From Mongoliibacter sp. (GTDB taxonomy: Bacteria > Bacteroidota > Bacteroidia > Cytophagales > Cyclobacteriaceae), in assembly GCF_007692705.1 (NCBI RefSeq), contig NZ_REBN01000165.1:1-42392 (forward strand): a stretch of 42,392 nucleotides of DNA, in the 5' to 3' direction. Position 1 is the first letter of the stretch; every line of letters starts with the position of its first letter. Shown piece by piece: positions 16,403-26,486 of this stretch. The translations under genes and the position numbers were made by a program. The notes below the pieces were generated by a model. That model did no database searches and was not told the DNA's origin. It saw nothing but the letters and a program-made list of their open reading frames with translations.

Positions 16403-18369
16403 GATTACGATTTGCCATTTTCTTTTTGATATGCGCTTGCCTGATTGGTATTGAGGTAAAAGCACAGATACGGCCTATCAGTCCGACTACTACACCTCCT
16501 GGTCAGCAAAATCAGGGCATGCAGCAGCGTCAAGAAAGGGATCCTGAGCAAGAAATGCAGCAGGAATCAGGTGAGAGAAAAAAGCTTATTGATGATTCAA
16601 CAAAGATGGTCTTTGGGCCAAAGACGACTTTGTATTTTTTTGAAAAAGATGTCAAACGAAATAAAGACATCAAACATGAAATTGATACACTGCTTAATAA
16701 TTTTCATTATTACGAACCTGTAGCCAAAACCGGTTGGAAATACCAGGACTTAGGTAATATAGGCAGTGCTGCCCAACCTATTTTCTATCAATCACCCAAA
16801 ATGATTGGTGTGACATCAGGATTTCATGCCTACGACCTCTATCATAATTCGTCTGACAGCATGAAGTATTTTGATTCCAAGTCTCCCTATACTGAAATGA
16901 ATGCTTTTTGGGGAGGTGGAAACAGGAATATGCTTGATTTGGCTTTTGCCAGAAATGTGAATCCAAGATGGAATGTTGGTTTCAATCTGAGTACCATCAG
17001 AGCGAGAAAAACACTCAACCCCAATGCCAGAGATGATAATTTGACTGATCAGAACTCATACTCCCTGCATACCAATTACCGGTCAGAAAACGGGAAATAT
17101 TTTTTATTGGGGAATTTTTCAAGGATGAAGCATCAGGTAAGGGAGCAAGGAGGCATCATTCCTCCTGAGATTGATGAAACATCTATATTGTTTGCCTACG
17201 AAGATGCAAAAGTATGGCTTAGGAATTCTAGGGCAGTAGATTTAAGGCAGGAATTACATCTTTATCATGAGTATGAGTTGTATAAAGGTCTTCAGGTTTA
17301 TCATGTGTTGGACCGCAAAATCCAACAAATGGATTTTACTACTAATTTAAGGACGGGTGATTCTACTTATTTTAATTTGACCAATCCTGTCCGTTATAAT
17401 ACAACGGATAGTACCGCCAATAATTTCCGGTTTACCGAATGGAGAAACGAAGCAGGGTTTAAAGGAGATTTAGGACCGGTTTTTTACAATGCCTTTATCA
17501 GGTATAGGACTGGTAATATGTCCAGCCAATTTATGGTCAATCCAAATGGATTTGACGAATTGTACTTGGGAGGTGCCCTGAGAGGCGAAATTAACCCTCA
17601 ATGGAAGTTTGAAGCAGAAGGAGAATACCTGCTTCCCGGAGCTTTCCGTATACACGGCTTATTCGTTTCGCCTTGGTTGGAGGCTTCATACACCAAAGCC
17701 CTTTACAAACCTACCTCAATCCAGCAACTCAACAGAGGCAATCATCATCGCTGGTCAAACAGGTTTGATAATATAGGCCTGGATCAGGTCAAGGGGGTTA
17801 TCAAGGCAGATTTCAAGCATTGGAGCCTAAGGCCGAGTGTCACGATTAACAGAATCAATAATTATGTCTTTTTTGACGAAAATCAGCAAGCTGCACAGGC
17901 AAATGCGGAAGCATTTATGTTGATTCCTGGTTTGACATATTCCTTTAACCTCAGGAATAAATTTTTCTGGGAGTCTGAATTATATTACACTTTACTTTCT
18001 GGTGGAGGGGCTGAAAATTTCCGGATACCGGAGTTCTTTGCCAACAGTAGGATATTCTACGATAGCCCAATGTTTGATGAAAACCTATTCATACAAATTG
18101 GATTTGAGGGGAGGTTTAGAAGTGATTATTTTGCGGATGCCTATAATCCAGCCTTGCAAAATTTCCATTTGCAGAATGATTTTCTTGTTTTGGCTTATCC
18201 TGTGGTTGATTTTTTTCTTAATGCAAGAATCAACAGGACTAGGATATTGGTAAGGTTCAACCACCTTAATATCAATACCCTGAGTGAGCCAGGATATTTC
18301 GTTACCCCATATTATACCGGTCTCAAAAGAGCACTTGACATAGGAATCAGTTGGCCTTTATTTGATTGA
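16399..18369 (+). CDS. Putative porin (Bacteroidota family)
   Basis: A 656-residue outer-membrane protein with a signal peptide (FAIFFLICACLIGIEVKA, cleaved before QIRPIS), a Gln/Arg/Pro-rich low-complexity stretch (about 25-60), and a long series of amphipathic strands typical of the Bacteroidota 'putative porin' family. Order and overlap are family-typical: it starts with GTG inside the lpxK stop and ends in TGATG shared with miaE. The substrate is unknown. Conservation beside lpxK hints at a general envelope role, but that is inference. Confidence 0.75.
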   Translation: MRLRFAIFFLICACLIGIEVKAQIRPISPTTTPPGQQNQGMQQRQERDPEQEMQQESGERKKLIDDSTKMVFGPKTTLYFFEKDVKRNKDIKHEIDTLLNNFHYYEPVAKTGWKYQDLGNIGSAAQPIFYQSPKMIGVTSGFHAYDLYHNSSDSMKYFDSKSPYTEMNAFWGGGNRNMLDLAFARNVNPRWNVGFNLSTIRARKTLNPNARDDNLTDQNSYSLHTNYRSENGKYFLLGNFSRMKHQVREQGGIIPPEIDETSILFAYEDAKVWLRNSRAVDLRQELHLYHEYELYKGLQVYHVLDRKIQQMDFTTNLRTGDSTYFNLTNPVRYNTTDSTANNFRFTEWRNEAGFKGDLGPVFYNAFIRYRTGNMSSQFMVNPNGFDELYLGGALRGEINPQWKFEAEGEYLLPGAFRIHGLFVSPWLEASYTKALYKPTSIQQLNRGNHHRWSNRFDNIGLDQVKGVIKADFKHWSLRPSVTINRINNYVFFDENQQAAQANAEAFMLIPGLTYSFNLRNKFFWESELYYTLLSGGGAENFRIPEFFANSRIFYDSPMFDENLFIQIGFEGRFRSDYFADAYNPALQNFHLQNDFLVLAYPVVDFFLNARINRTRILVRFNHLNINTLSEPGYFVTPYYTGLKRALDIGISWPLFD

Positions 18370-18983
18370 TGATGAACTGGATAGAAAGTACCAAAGAAAA
18401 AATGCTCAGCTTAAAGCTTCCCACAGATCCCAGGTGGGTAAATATTGCTGAAATGAATATTGAGGATATCTTGGTAGATCATGCCTATTGCGAGCAAAAA
18501 GCAGCCTCTTCATGCATTTCTATGATTGTACTGTTCAATGAGTTTGAGAAATTGGTGGATGAACTTACTCCTGTGGTTGCTGAAGAATGGGGGCATTTTG
18601 AGCGGGTTTTAGAACAATTGAAAAAAAGAGGTTTTAAATTGGGTAAAGCCAGGAAAGACGAATATGTCATCAGGTTGAAGGATTTCGTCAAAAAAGGAGG
18701 AAATAGAATTCAACAGGTAACAGAGCTGTTGATGATGAACGCATTGATAGAAGCCAGAAGTTGTGAGAGGTTCAAGCTCCTTTCCAAAAATATTCAAGAT
18801 GAAGAATTGAAGGCATTTTACTATGAGTTGATGGTGTCTGAAGCCGGACACTATGTTAATTTTCTGGAACTTGCCAGGTACTATGGAGAGCCCGAAAAGG
18901 TGGAAAAAAGGTGGAAGGAATGGTTACAATATGAAGCTGAAGTCATCAAGGGCCTTGAAATTAGGGGGGATAGGATGCATTAA
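18369..18983 (+). CDS. miaE: tRNA-(ms2io6A)-hydroxylase MiaE
   Basis: A 204-residue non-haem diiron monooxygenase that hydroxylates the isopentenyl group of ms2i6A37 in tRNA. Diiron ligand motifs are visible: ILVDHAYCEQKAASS, EEWGHFERV, ALIEARSCERF and VSEAGHYVNF, arranged as two E-x-x-H type pairs in a four-helix bundle. ATG at 18369 overlaps the preceding stop by one base; a TTG one codon earlier also reads in frame. It is the last gene of the lpxK-porin-miaE operon. Confidence 0.92.
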   Translation: MMNWIESTKEKMLSLKLPTDPRWVNIAEMNIEDILVDHAYCEQKAASSCISMIVLFNEFEKLVDELTPVVAEEWGHFERVLEQLKKRGFKLGKARKDEYVIRLKDFVKKGGNRIQQVTELLMMNALIEARSCERFKLLSKNIQDEELKAFYYELMVSEAGHYVNFLELARYYGEPEKVEKRWKEWLQYEAEVIKGLEIRGDRMH

Positions 18984-19143
18984 TCTTGGTTCTGGGATTT
19001 TCTTAGGCTATGCATTATGAAAATTCAGGATTCAAACTCTACCGTGTTTAAGTTGAAGATTATTTGAGTTTATACAAGATTTTTCAGTCAAAATTTATCA
19101 AAGGTTAATTATATCGGATCTAATTTTTTAATATTAAAGCTTC

Positions 19144-19162
19144 ATTGCATTATACATGCAAT
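19144..19162. promoter_or_regulatory. Inverted repeat ATTGCAT-N5-ATGCAAT
   Basis: A perfect 7-bp inverted repeat with a 5-base spacer lies 25 bases before the ABC permease ATG, in the position of a regulator-binding site. No T-run follows it. Regulator unknown. Confidence 0.4.
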
Positions 19163-19186
19163 ATTCTGTACAAATATGGACACGTT

Positions 19187-20431
19187 ATGAATCTTGCAGA
19201 AAATATAAGAGAGTCTCTGAAGTCAGTTAAGGTCAATTTACTCAGGACCATTCTGACAGGTACTATCATTGCGATAGGAATTACTTCTTTGGTAGGTATG
19301 CTTACAGCGATTGACGGAATCAAAGCACAGATCGATGAGAGTTTTTCTGGCCTGGGTGCTAGTAACTTTGACATCAAGTCAAGAGGTTTTTCGGGCGGTA
19401 GAGGAGTAAGAGATGGTGTGGCAGAGCGGAATTTCCCGCCTTTACGCTATAAGGATATGCTTGAATTTCAGCGCGAATTCAGTAGCACTGGTCCATCAAC
19501 TGTGTATTCTACGGTCAGTTCAGCAGTCGAAGTGAAAAGGGGTTCAAAGAAGACTAACCCTAATGTACGTGTGACAGGTGGGGATGATCAGTACTTAAAC
19601 TTAAAAGGTCTTAAAGTAGATAGCGGACGTAACTTTAGCAACACTGAAATAAGGTATGGGAACAATGTCTGTATCATTGGTCAGGACGTTTTGGAAACCC
19701 TTTTTGATAAAAATGAAAACCCTATAAATGATTACATTACATTTTTTGGAAGAAGATATACAGTAGTAGGTGTATTGGAGAAGCAAGGCTCGGTAGGAGG
19801 TGGCTCAGGAGCAGATAGGGCCATTTTTATTCCTGTAGAAAATGCGAGCAGGTTAGATACCAGAGGTACTTTCCGTTATTCCCTTACCGCCAAAGGGACA
19901 GATCCATTACAGTTAGATTACGAAATGGGACAAGCCACTGGTATTATGCGGAAAATCAGACAAGACAGGATTGGGCAGGAAGATTCTTTTGAAATCACCA
20001 AGAGCCAATCGGTAGGTGAGAGTTTAGAACAGGTAGCTGGATATTTGAGGATTGGTGGATTTGGGATTGGGTTTATAACCTTACTCGGTGCTGCTATCGG
20101 TTTGATGAATATCATGATGGTTTCCGTTACAGAGAGAACCAGAGAAATCGGTATAAGAAAAGCACTTGGTGCCACACCTTTGAGGATCAGACAGCAATTT
20201 TTGATTGAGGCTATAGTGATCTGCTTATTGGGAGGAGTACTAGGTGTGATTTTGGGCATTGGAATTGGAAATATTGTGGCCAATACTATAGGTCCGGGAG
20301 GATTTTTAATTCCATGGTTTTGGATTTTGGTTGCATTTATCATTTGTATAGTAGTCGGACTTGCATCTGGATATTTCCCAGCCTATAAAGCAAGTAAATT
20401 GGATCCCATCGAATCATTAAGGTATGAATAA
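19187..20431 (+). CDS. MacB/FtsX-type ABC transporter permease
   Basis: A 414-residue inner-membrane protein of the MacB family. It has one N-terminal membrane helix ([22 protein letters not shown]), a periplasmic MacB core domain (about 45-275), then three helices of the FtsX domain (for example [23 protein letters not shown]), with [13 protein letters not shown]-type signature residues ([17 protein letters not shown]). ATG at 19187 is chosen because it begins [13 protein letters not shown], the usual opening; the longer frame starts at an unlikely upstream codon. No ATPase partner lies nearby, so it must use one encoded elsewhere. It overlaps the GMC gene by 8 bases. Confidence 0.88.
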   Translation: MNLAENIRESLKSVKVNLLRTILTGTIIAIGITSLVGMLTAIDGIKAQIDESFSGLGASNFDIKSRGFSGGRGVRDGVAERNFPPLRYKDMLEFQREFSSTGPSTVYSTVSSAVEVKRGSKKTNPNVRVTGGDDQYLNLKGLKVDSGRNFSNTEIRYGNNVCIIGQDVLETLFDKNENPINDYITFFGRRYTVVGVLEKQGSVGGGSGADRAIFIPVENASRLDTRGTFRYSLTAKGTDPLQLDYEMGQATGIMRKIRQDRIGQEDSFEITKSQSVGESLEQVAGYLRIGGFGIGFITLLGAAIGLMNIMMVSVTERTREIGIRKALGATPLRIRQQFLIEAIVICLLGGVLGVILGIGIGNIVANTIGPGGFLIPWFWILVAFIICIVVGLASGYFPAYKASKLDPIESLRYE

Positions 20432-22121
20432 TGGAAAAAACACTTTTGATGCCATAGTTATAGGCTCAGGAATCAGTGGGGGTTGGGCAGCCAAAGAGCT
20501 TTGTGAAAAAGGTTTGAAAACTTTAGTTTTAGAAAGAGGTAGAGATGTGCAGCATCTTAAAGATTACCCAACCATGACTTCACATCCATGGGATATGCCT
20601 CACAGGAATGCTATTACATTAAAAGATAAAGAGGAAAATCCGGTAATAAACCGTTGTTATGCTTACAAGGAAGATACGGAACATTTTTTTGTAAAAGATT
20701 CAGAACACCCCTACAAACAAGAAAAACCTTTTGATTGGGTGAGAGGATATCAAGTCGGAGGGAAATCTTTGATTTGGGCCAGGCAAACCCAACGTTGGAG
20801 TAAGTATGATTTTGAAGGGCCGGCAAGAGATGGTTTTGCAGTTGACTGGCCGATCAGGTATGATGATATCGCTCCTTGGTACAGTTATGTAGAAAAGTTT
20901 GTAGGTATAAGTGGCAATAGAGATGGTGTTGAAACCCTCCCAGATGGAGAGTTTTTGCCTCCTTGGGAGATGAACTGTGTAGAAAAAGAGGTCAGGGATA
21001 AGATTATGGCCCATTATAAAGACCGCTTTGTGATGATTGGGCGCTGTGCACACCTTACTAAGCCTGCTGAGCATCACCTGAGTCAAGGGAGAGGTCAGTG
21101 TATGGCAAGGAACCAGTGCTATAGGGGTTGCCCTTTTGGGGCATACTTTAGTTCTAATTCTGCCACACTCCCCGCCGCTGCAGCTACGGGAAACCTTACT
21201 GTAAGGCCCCATTCGGTGGTGCATTCGATCATATATGATGATCAAAAAGAAAAGGCTACAGGTGTCAGAATAGTGGATTCACTCGATGGTAGCAGCAAGG
21301 AATATTTTGCAAAAATTATTTTCCTGAATGCCTCTGCGCTGAACTCTAACCTTATTTTGCTCAACTCTACCTCTGGAAGGTTTCCGGCAGGTTTAGGAAA
21401 TGACAGTGGGGTATTGGGCAAGTATATTGCATTTCACAATTATAGGGGGAATATTGCAGGGGATTATGAAGGTCCAGCCGACAAATATTATTTTGGAAGA
21501 AGGCCAACGGCCGTGATGATGCCTAATTTTAGGAATGTTAAAAAGCAAGAAACGGATTTTTTAAGAGGATATATGTCTTTTTACACCGCAGGAAGGCAGG
21601 GCTGGGGTGCTCAGAAGAATGTACCTTTTGGGGAAGAGTTCAAAGAAAAAAACTCAGTTCCCGGAGATTGGTCGGTTTTTATGATGATGCAGGGAGAAAC
21701 TGTCCCGATTGAATCCAATCAGGTAAATTTGGATCCTTTGGAAAAGGATAAATGGGACATACCTCTTTTAAATATCAGCGTAGATTATACAGAAAACGAT
21801 GAAAAACTTCTATCGGACTTTCTCAACCAGGGTTCTGAAATGCTCGAAAAGGCAGGCTGCAAAAATATAAGGTCTTGGGACACCCATCAAGCACCTGGGC
21901 TTGATATCCATGAAATGGGTGGGGTCCGGATGGGTAGGGACCCCAAGGCTTCAATGTTGAACGGATGGAATCAGATGCATAGCTGTCCCAATATTTTTGT
22001 AACAGATGGTGCCTGTATGACATCTACAGGCACTCAAAATCCGTCTATAACCTACATGGCACTTACTGCCAGAGCGGTTGCATATGCTGTTAATGAATTA
22101 AAAAAGGGTGAAATTAAATGA
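20424..22121 (+). CDS. GMC family FAD-dependent oxidoreductase
   Basis: A 565-residue flavoenzyme of the glucose-methanol-choline class. It has an N-terminal FAD-binding motif ([15 protein letters not shown]), a mid-region [15 protein letters not shown], a cysteine cluster ([14 protein letters not shown]), and the C-terminal catalytic region [28 protein letters not shown] with the His/Asn pair. It would oxidise an alcohol or sugar; the substrate is unknown. No Tat signal is visible. Overlap with the upstream permease gene suggests coupling of transport and oxidation, which is inference. It ends overlapping the convergent DUF805 gene by 8 bases. Confidence 0.88.
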   Translation: MNNGKNTFDAIVIGSGISGGWAAKELCEKGLKTLVLERGRDVQHLKDYPTMTSHPWDMPHRNAITLKDKEENPVINRCYAYKEDTEHFFVKDSEHPYKQEKPFDWVRGYQVGGKSLIWARQTQRWSKYDFEGPARDGFAVDWPIRYDDIAPWYSYVEKFVGISGNRDGVETLPDGEFLPPWEMNCVEKEVRDKIMAHYKDRFVMIGRCAHLTKPAEHHLSQGRGQCMARNQCYRGCPFGAYFSSNSATLPAAAATGNLTVRPHSVVHSIIYDDQKEKATGVRIVDSLDGSSKEYFAKIIFLNASALNSNLILLNSTSGRFPAGLGNDSGVLGKYIAFHNYRGNIAGDYEGPADKYYFGRRPTAVMMPNFRNVKKQETDFLRGYMSFYTAGRQGWGAQKNVPFGEEFKEKNSVPGDWSVFMMMQGETVPIESNQVNLDPLEKDKWDIPLLNISVDYTENDEKLLSDFLNQGSEMLEKAGCKNIRSWDTHQAPGLDIHEMGGVRMGRDPKASMLNGWNQMHSCPNIFVTDGACMTSTGTQNPSITYMALTARAVAYAVNELKKGEIK

Positions 22122-22467
22122 CGTCTGTTTTTCTTGGTTCTTCTCCAAATTCATTTTTTTCATGTTGACCTTCCTTGATACCCAGCCAAATAAAACCAAT
22201 AAAATTGATTGGAGGTGGAATAAGAAGGTATAAAGCATACTTCCAATCCAAGCCTATATCATGAAGTCTTTTAATTGCCTGAATCAAAAGCAAAATGATG
22301 GTAGTGATAAGTACTACACCAAAAACTATAAATGAAACAATATCATTTATATCGTATGCTTCGTACATTTTTATTAAGGCTAAAAGGTTGGTCCAGTAAA
22401 AGACAATAAAAAATAGCCAATACTTTCTTCTGCTTATTCTCCCTTCTGGGTTAAAGAAACTGCTCAT
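22114..22467 (-). CDS. DUF805 small membrane protein
   Basis: A 117-residue DUF805 (YhaH-like) inner-membrane protein. It opens with the family signature FFNPEGRISRRKYWLFF, followed by about four hydrophobic helices, QAIKRLHDIGLDWKY, and a hydrophilic tail. Function unknown. An unusually rich set of inverted and direct repeats lies upstream (22498-22550). It overlaps the end of the GMC gene in the opposite direction. Confidence 0.85.
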   Translation of the reverse strand: MSSFFNPEGRISRRKYWLFFIVFYWTNLLALIKMYEAYDINDIVSFIVFGVVLITTIILLLIQAIKRLHDIGLDWKYALYLLIPPPINFIGFIWLGIKEGQHEKNEFGEEPRKTDVI

Positions 22468-22497
22468 GATTGTTTGGTTTTTTTGTACATCAATATA

Positions 22498-22550
22498 ACA
22501 TTTTTGAACAGGAAATGTTCAAAAATGTATGTGAAATGTTCTAAAAATGT
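22498..22550. promoter_or_regulatory. 13-bp inverted repeat plus direct copy, operator-like
   Basis: ACATTTTTGAACA (22498-22510) and TGTTCAAAAATGT (22516-22528) are perfect 13-bp inverted arms around GGAAA. A third arm, TGTTCTAAAAATGT (22537-22550), is a direct copy of the second with one extra T; GAAATGTTC precedes both. The block starts 30 bases upstream of the DUF805 start and ends 16 bases after the mtaB stop. It could be an operator for DUF805 or a terminator of mtaB; the third copy favours protein binding. Confidence 0.5.
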
Positions 22551-22566
22551 AATGAACGCAAGTTAA

Positions 22567-23886
22567 TCAGTGACTTTCATATGCTATTTCCGGTTCCCAA
22601 ACTTCTACATTTCCTTTATCATTGACTTCACTTAGCGTTACTTTTTTCAATTCATTGATCAGTATCGGGTCGTATTTTGCAGCTATTCGGATATAATTAT
22701 CGGTAAAGCCATGCATTTTCCCGTCTTCTATATCTTCTTCAAATAGCACCGTAAAAGTCTTGCCTAAATTTTCTTCGTAGAATTTTCTCTTTTTCTTTTC
22801 GGAAAGGATTCTCAACATTTTTGACCTCTCATTCCTGACCTTTATGGGAACGATGTCCTCCATTTCGGTAGCCCTAGTATTGGCACGCTCGGAATAGGTG
22901 AAAACATGCAAATATGAAATGTCAAGCTCATTTAGGAAATTATATGTTTCGAGAAATAGCTCGTCAGTTTCTCCTGGAAATCCTACAATAACATCTACTC
23001 CTATGCAGCAGTCTGGCATCAGAGTTTTAATTTTGGTTACCCTGTCTTCATATAATTCCCTCAGATATCTTCTACCCATACTTCTTAGAATAGTATTGCT
23101 ACCGGATTGAAGGGGGATATGAAAGTGGGGGACAAATCTCTTTGAAGTGGATACGAAAGAGATGATTTCATTGGTCAAAAGATTAGGTTCAATAGAAGAA
23201 ATCCTGATCCTGTCAATTCCTTCTACTTCGTCTAAGGCGCGTACCAGGTCTTCAAATTTTTCTTTTCTTTTGCCTTCCTTAATGCCGAAGTCACCAATGT
23301 TTACACCTGTCAATACGACTTCTTTGACATCAGTTTTCGCAATTTCTCTGGCAGATTGCAAAATGTTCGCAATACTGTCACTCCTACTTTTGCCTCTTGC
23401 CAAGGGTATAGTACAGAAAGCACAGCCATAGTTGCATCCGTCCTGGACCTTTAGAAATGTCCTGGTCCTATCATTGATTGAATAAGCATTGTTGAAAGTG
23501 TTTGCCTCTTTGATCTCTGAAGCAAGTACTTTGGTTTCCTGTTCTTTGGCAAATCCATCTAACAATTCGATGAGACGGAATTTTTCAGCAGCTCCCAAAA
23601 CGGCATCTACACCTTTTATTTCAGAAATTTCATTCGGTTTCAGTTGTGCATAACATCCTATAATGGTCACATAAGAATTGGGAGAGATTTTTTTGGCCTC
23701 TTTGACAATTTTCTTACACTTTTTGTCAGCATTCTCGGTAACAGAACAGGTATTGATGATGAAAATGTCGGGGTTTTCCTGAAAATCCACCTTTTGATAA
23801 CCTTTCGCTTCAAACATCCTGCTAATAGTGGAGGTTTCGGAATAGTTTAATTTACAACCCAGCGTATAAAATGCTACTTTTTTCAC
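22567..23886 (-). CDS. mtaB: tRNA t6A37 methylthiotransferase MtaB
   Basis: A 439-residue radical-SAM methylthiotransferase that converts t6A37 to ms2t6A37 in tRNA. The N-terminal UPF0004 domain has its three cluster cysteines (LGCKLN, NTCSVTE, IGCYAQ). The radical-SAM motif is CNYGCAFCTIPLARGKSRS. The C-terminal TRAM-like domain follows (from about 370, KKRKFYEENLGKTF). The opening VAFYTLGCKLNYSET and the absence of MiaB/RimO-specific features favour MtaB. It is divergent from glnN. Confidence 0.93.
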   Translation of the reverse strand: MKKVAFYTLGCKLNYSETSTISRMFEAKGYQKVDFQENPDIFIINTCSVTENADKKCKKIVKEAKKISPNSYVTIIGCYAQLKPNEISEIKGVDAVLGAAEKFRLIELLDGFAKEQETKVLASEIKEANTFNNAYSINDRTRTFLKVQDGCNYGCAFCTIPLARGKSRSDSIANILQSAREIAKTDVKEVVLTGVNIGDFGIKEGKRKEKFEDLVRALDEVEGIDRIRISSIEPNLLTNEIISFVSTSKRFVPHFHIPLQSGSNTILRSMGRRYLRELYEDRVTKIKTLMPDCCIGVDVIVGFPGETDELFLETYNFLNELDISYLHVFTYSERANTRATEMEDIVPIKVRNERSKMLRILSEKKKRKFYEENLGKTFTVLFEEDIEDGKMHGFTDNYIRIAAKYDPILINELKKVTLSEVNDKGNVEVWEPEIAYESH

Positions 23887-24078
23887 TTCAATCTGATTTT
23901 TTCAAGCCTCAAAGGTAATCAATATTGCCAAGTTTTCAATTTTCTATTTAGAGAGCCATTTTGGTACTTTATTGAGGCTATATCAGTAAAAAAGACCCAT
24001 TTTTTTTAAAAAGAATGTAAATATTTGGGAAAATGGCACTAAAAAACACCCATGACCTTTAAATTTGATATTATTTCT

Positions 24079-24086
24079 TATTTTTG
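24079..24086 (+). promoter_or_regulatory. Bacteroidota -7 element (TATTTTTG) of glnN
   Basis: TATTTTTG fits TAnnTTTG and lies 32 bases before the glnN ATG, which would give a short leader. No convincing -33 box is seen. Confidence 0.5.
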
Positions 24087-24118
24087 CAAGTATAAAATCA
24101 AACCACTTATTGTAAAAA

Positions 24119-26281
24119 ATGGCAACTTTAAGACAAAGTGCGCTTCTGATAGCGCAAGGAAGACAAAAAGTCACGGTCGTTCCACCATCAAGCAAAATTT
24201 CAGACTTCTATGGGAGCAATGTATTTGGAGTAAAGCAAATGCAAGAATCTTTAGCCCCATCAGTTTTCAAGAAAGTTGTAGAAGCAACTGAAAGAGGCGG
24301 GAAAATAGATCCATCCACAGCAGAAGAAATAGCATCAGCTGTAAAAACCTGGGCACTTTCAAAGGGAGTTACGCATTATACGCACTGGTTTCAGCCTCTT
24401 ACAGGTTCTACTGCTGAAAAGCATGATTCTTTTTTCGATGCACACGCAGGAATTGAAAAATTTAAGGGTTCAGCTTTGGTTCAACAGGAACCAGATGCTT
24501 CATCCTTTCCAAATGGAGGTATAAGATCTACCTTTGAAGCAAGAGGATATACAGCATGGGATCCTTCTTCTCCCATTTTTATTTTTGATAAGACATTGTG
24601 TATACCTACAATTTTTGTAGCCTATACTGGTGAGGCCCTTGATTACAAAACACCTCTACTAAAATCCATGGAGGCTATCAATAATGCAGCCGTGGAGATT
24701 TGCCAGTTGTTTGATAGGAATGTAAAAAAAATAACCCCTTCATTGGGAGTCGAGCAGGAATACTTTGTGATAGACAAAGCTCTTTTTGCTACCAGACCTG
24801 ATTTGGTTATGTCTGGTAGAACTGTTTTTGGCCATAATCCTGCGAGAGGCCAACAATTGGATGATCATTACTTTGGTTCTATCCCTACCAGGGTGAAGGA
24901 CTTTATGATGGACTTTGAAATCGAAGCACTTAAACTTGGAATACCTGTTTCAACACGACACAACGAAGTAGCTCCAGGACAATTTGAGGTAGCGCCTTTG
25001 TTTGAAGAAATCAATAAGGCTGTTGACCATAATCAATTGTTGATGGACCTTATGGATAAGGTAGCTGAAAAGCATAACCTGAAGGTGTTGTTCCACGAAA
25101 AGCCATTCGCAGGTGTCAATGGAAGTGGTAAGCATAACAACTGGTCTCTGATTACGGATACCGGAGTGAATCTTTTCCAGCCAAGTAATTCTGCAAGAGA
25201 GAATCTTCAGTTTTTAACTTTTGTCATCGCTACCGTAAAGGCAGTATATGACAATGCAGATTTATTGAGATCATCCATTGCCTCAGCAAGTAATGATTTC
25301 AGGTTAGGCGCAAATGAAGCACCTCCTGCTATCATGTCCGTTTTCTTAGGATCTACTCTAACTTCCGTATTGGATGAATTGGAGAAAAACGGTAATGTCA
25401 AAATAGAAAAGGGAGATAACATGTATATGAAATTGGGTATCTCCAAGATTCCTGAAATCATCCTTGATAATACAGATAGAAACAGGACCTCTCCGTTTGC
25501 CTTTACAGGTAATAAATTTGAATTTAGGGCAGTTGGTTCAAGTGCCAATTCTGCAGGGCCAATGACTGTTTTGAATGTGATTGTGGCTGAGGTGCTTCGT
25601 TCCATGGCCAAAGACATAGAAAAAGAAATCGCATCCGGTAAGGAAAAGAAAATTGCAGTAGTCAATGTCCTTAGGAAATACATTAAAGATTCAAAGAAAA
25701 TAAGATTTGAAGGTGACGGTTACTCAGAAGAATGGGCTAAAGAAGCTGAAAAGAGAGGACTTTCTAATTTGAAAAGCACTCCTTATGCTTTGGATACCTA
25801 TTTGGATAAAAAGACTATCGAAATATTTGCCAAGCATAATGTTTTAAGCCAAGTAGAACTTCATGCAAGACATGAAATCATGTTGGAAAATTACCTTAAA
25901 AAGGTACAGATTGAGTCCAGGGTAATGGGTGATTTGGCTTTGAATCATGTTATTCCTACAGCCATTCAATATCAAAATAAGTTGATAGAAAATGCCAATG
26001 GATTGAAAGGTCTGGGATTAGACAACACTGCTGCTATTGATACAATTAAAGAAGTCAGTAGGCATATTGAAAACCTGAAGCAAGATGTCATGGATATGAT
26101 CGATGCTAGAAGATCATTGAATAAAGAGGAAGACATTGTCAAACAAGCTAAGGGATACTGTGACGAGGTCAAGGAAAAGTATTTCGATAGAATTAGATAT
26201 GCGGCAGACAAATTAGAGCTTTTGGTTGATGATGAATTCTGGCCATTGGTTAAGTATAGAGAAATGTTATTTATTAAATAA
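24119..26281 (+). CDS. glnN: Type III glutamine synthetase GlnN
   Basis: ATP-dependent ligation of ammonia to glutamate in the cytoplasm. It has 720 residues, the length of GSIII rather than the roughly 450-470 of GSI. Signatures: THYTHWFQPLTGSTAEKHDSF and GGIRSTFEARGYTAWD in the family N-terminal part, GVEQEYFVI (metal/glutamate site), RHNEVAPGQFEVAP, HEKPFAGVNGSGKHNNWS (the GSIII nucleotide/substrate loop), and NRTSPFAFTGNKFEFRAVGS. It is followed by a strong terminator and preceded by its own promoter, so it is monocistronic. Confidence 0.96.
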   Translation: MATLRQSALLIAQGRQKVTVVPPSSKISDFYGSNVFGVKQMQESLAPSVFKKVVEATERGGKIDPSTAEEIASAVKTWALSKGVTHYTHWFQPLTGSTAEKHDSFFDAHAGIEKFKGSALVQQEPDASSFPNGGIRSTFEARGYTAWDPSSPIFIFDKTLCIPTIFVAYTGEALDYKTPLLKSMEAINNAAVEICQLFDRNVKKITPSLGVEQEYFVIDKALFATRPDLVMSGRTVFGHNPARGQQLDDHYFGSIPTRVKDFMMDFEIEALKLGIPVSTRHNEVAPGQFEVAPLFEEINKAVDHNQLLMDLMDKVAEKHNLKVLFHEKPFAGVNGSGKHNNWSLITDTGVNLFQPSNSARENLQFLTFVIATVKAVYDNADLLRSSIASASNDFRLGANEAPPAIMSVFLGSTLTSVLDELEKNGNVKIEKGDNMYMKLGISKIPEIILDNTDRNRTSPFAFTGNKFEFRAVGSSANSAGPMTVLNVIVAEVLRSMAKDIEKEIASGKEKKIAVVNVLRKYIKDSKKIRFEGDGYSEEWAKEAEKRGLSNLKSTPYALDTYLDKKTIEIFAKHNVLSQVELHARHEIMLENYLKKVQIESRVMGDLALNHVIPTAIQYQNKLIENANGLKGLGLDNTAAIDTIKEVSRHIENLKQDVMDMIDARRSLNKEEDIVKQAKGYCDEVKEKYFDRIRYAADKLELLVDDEFWPLVKYREMLFIK

Positions 26282-26303
26282 CAGATTCGGATTTTTGAAA
26301 GTC

Positions 26304-26340
26304 AAAAAACCTGTGGTCTTTATTGCCACAGGTTTTTTTT
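26304..26340 (+). terminator. Intrinsic terminator of glnN
   Basis: AAAAAACCTGTGG (26304-26316) pairs with CCACAGGTTTTTT (26326-26338) around a 9-base loop and runs on into T, starting 23 bases after the glnN stop. Confidence 0.92.
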
Positions 26341-26377
26341 GTGTAAAATCCTGATAAGCTACCATTTGGTGATAAAA

Positions 26378-26397
26378 AATACCCAATATTGGGTATT
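26378..26397. promoter_or_regulatory. Perfect palindrome AATACCC-N6-GGGTATT (copy 1)
   Basis: A perfect 20-base palindrome, AATACCC-AATATT-GGGTATT, about 90 bases before the Zn-ribbon gene and downstream of the glnN terminator. The same arms with the same 6-base spacing recur at 27791-27810. No long T-run follows this copy, so it looks more like a protein-binding site than a terminator. Confidence 0.5.
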
Positions 26398-26486
26398 GTT
26401 TCTATATAAACTTATTATTACTTTTCTATTCGTTTTAAGTATCAAGGATTTCATAGTATTTCATCAAATTTTTAAATTTTATTTTT

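Noticed and set aside
20700-21245. 181-residue minus-strand frame inside the GMC oxidoreductase gene
   Set aside because: Antisense shadow, with no domain, and the plus-strand gene is certain here.
19187-22121. Complete ABC exporter or gluconate-dehydrogenase-type complex
   Set aside because: The permease has no ATPase gene beside it, and the GMC enzyme has no small-subunit or cytochrome partner, so no complex is claimed.
23905-23979. AGCCTCAA / TTGAGGCT inverted repeat between mtaB and glnN
   Set aside because: Eight-base arms 59 bases apart are likely chance in an AT-rich gap and fit no known element.
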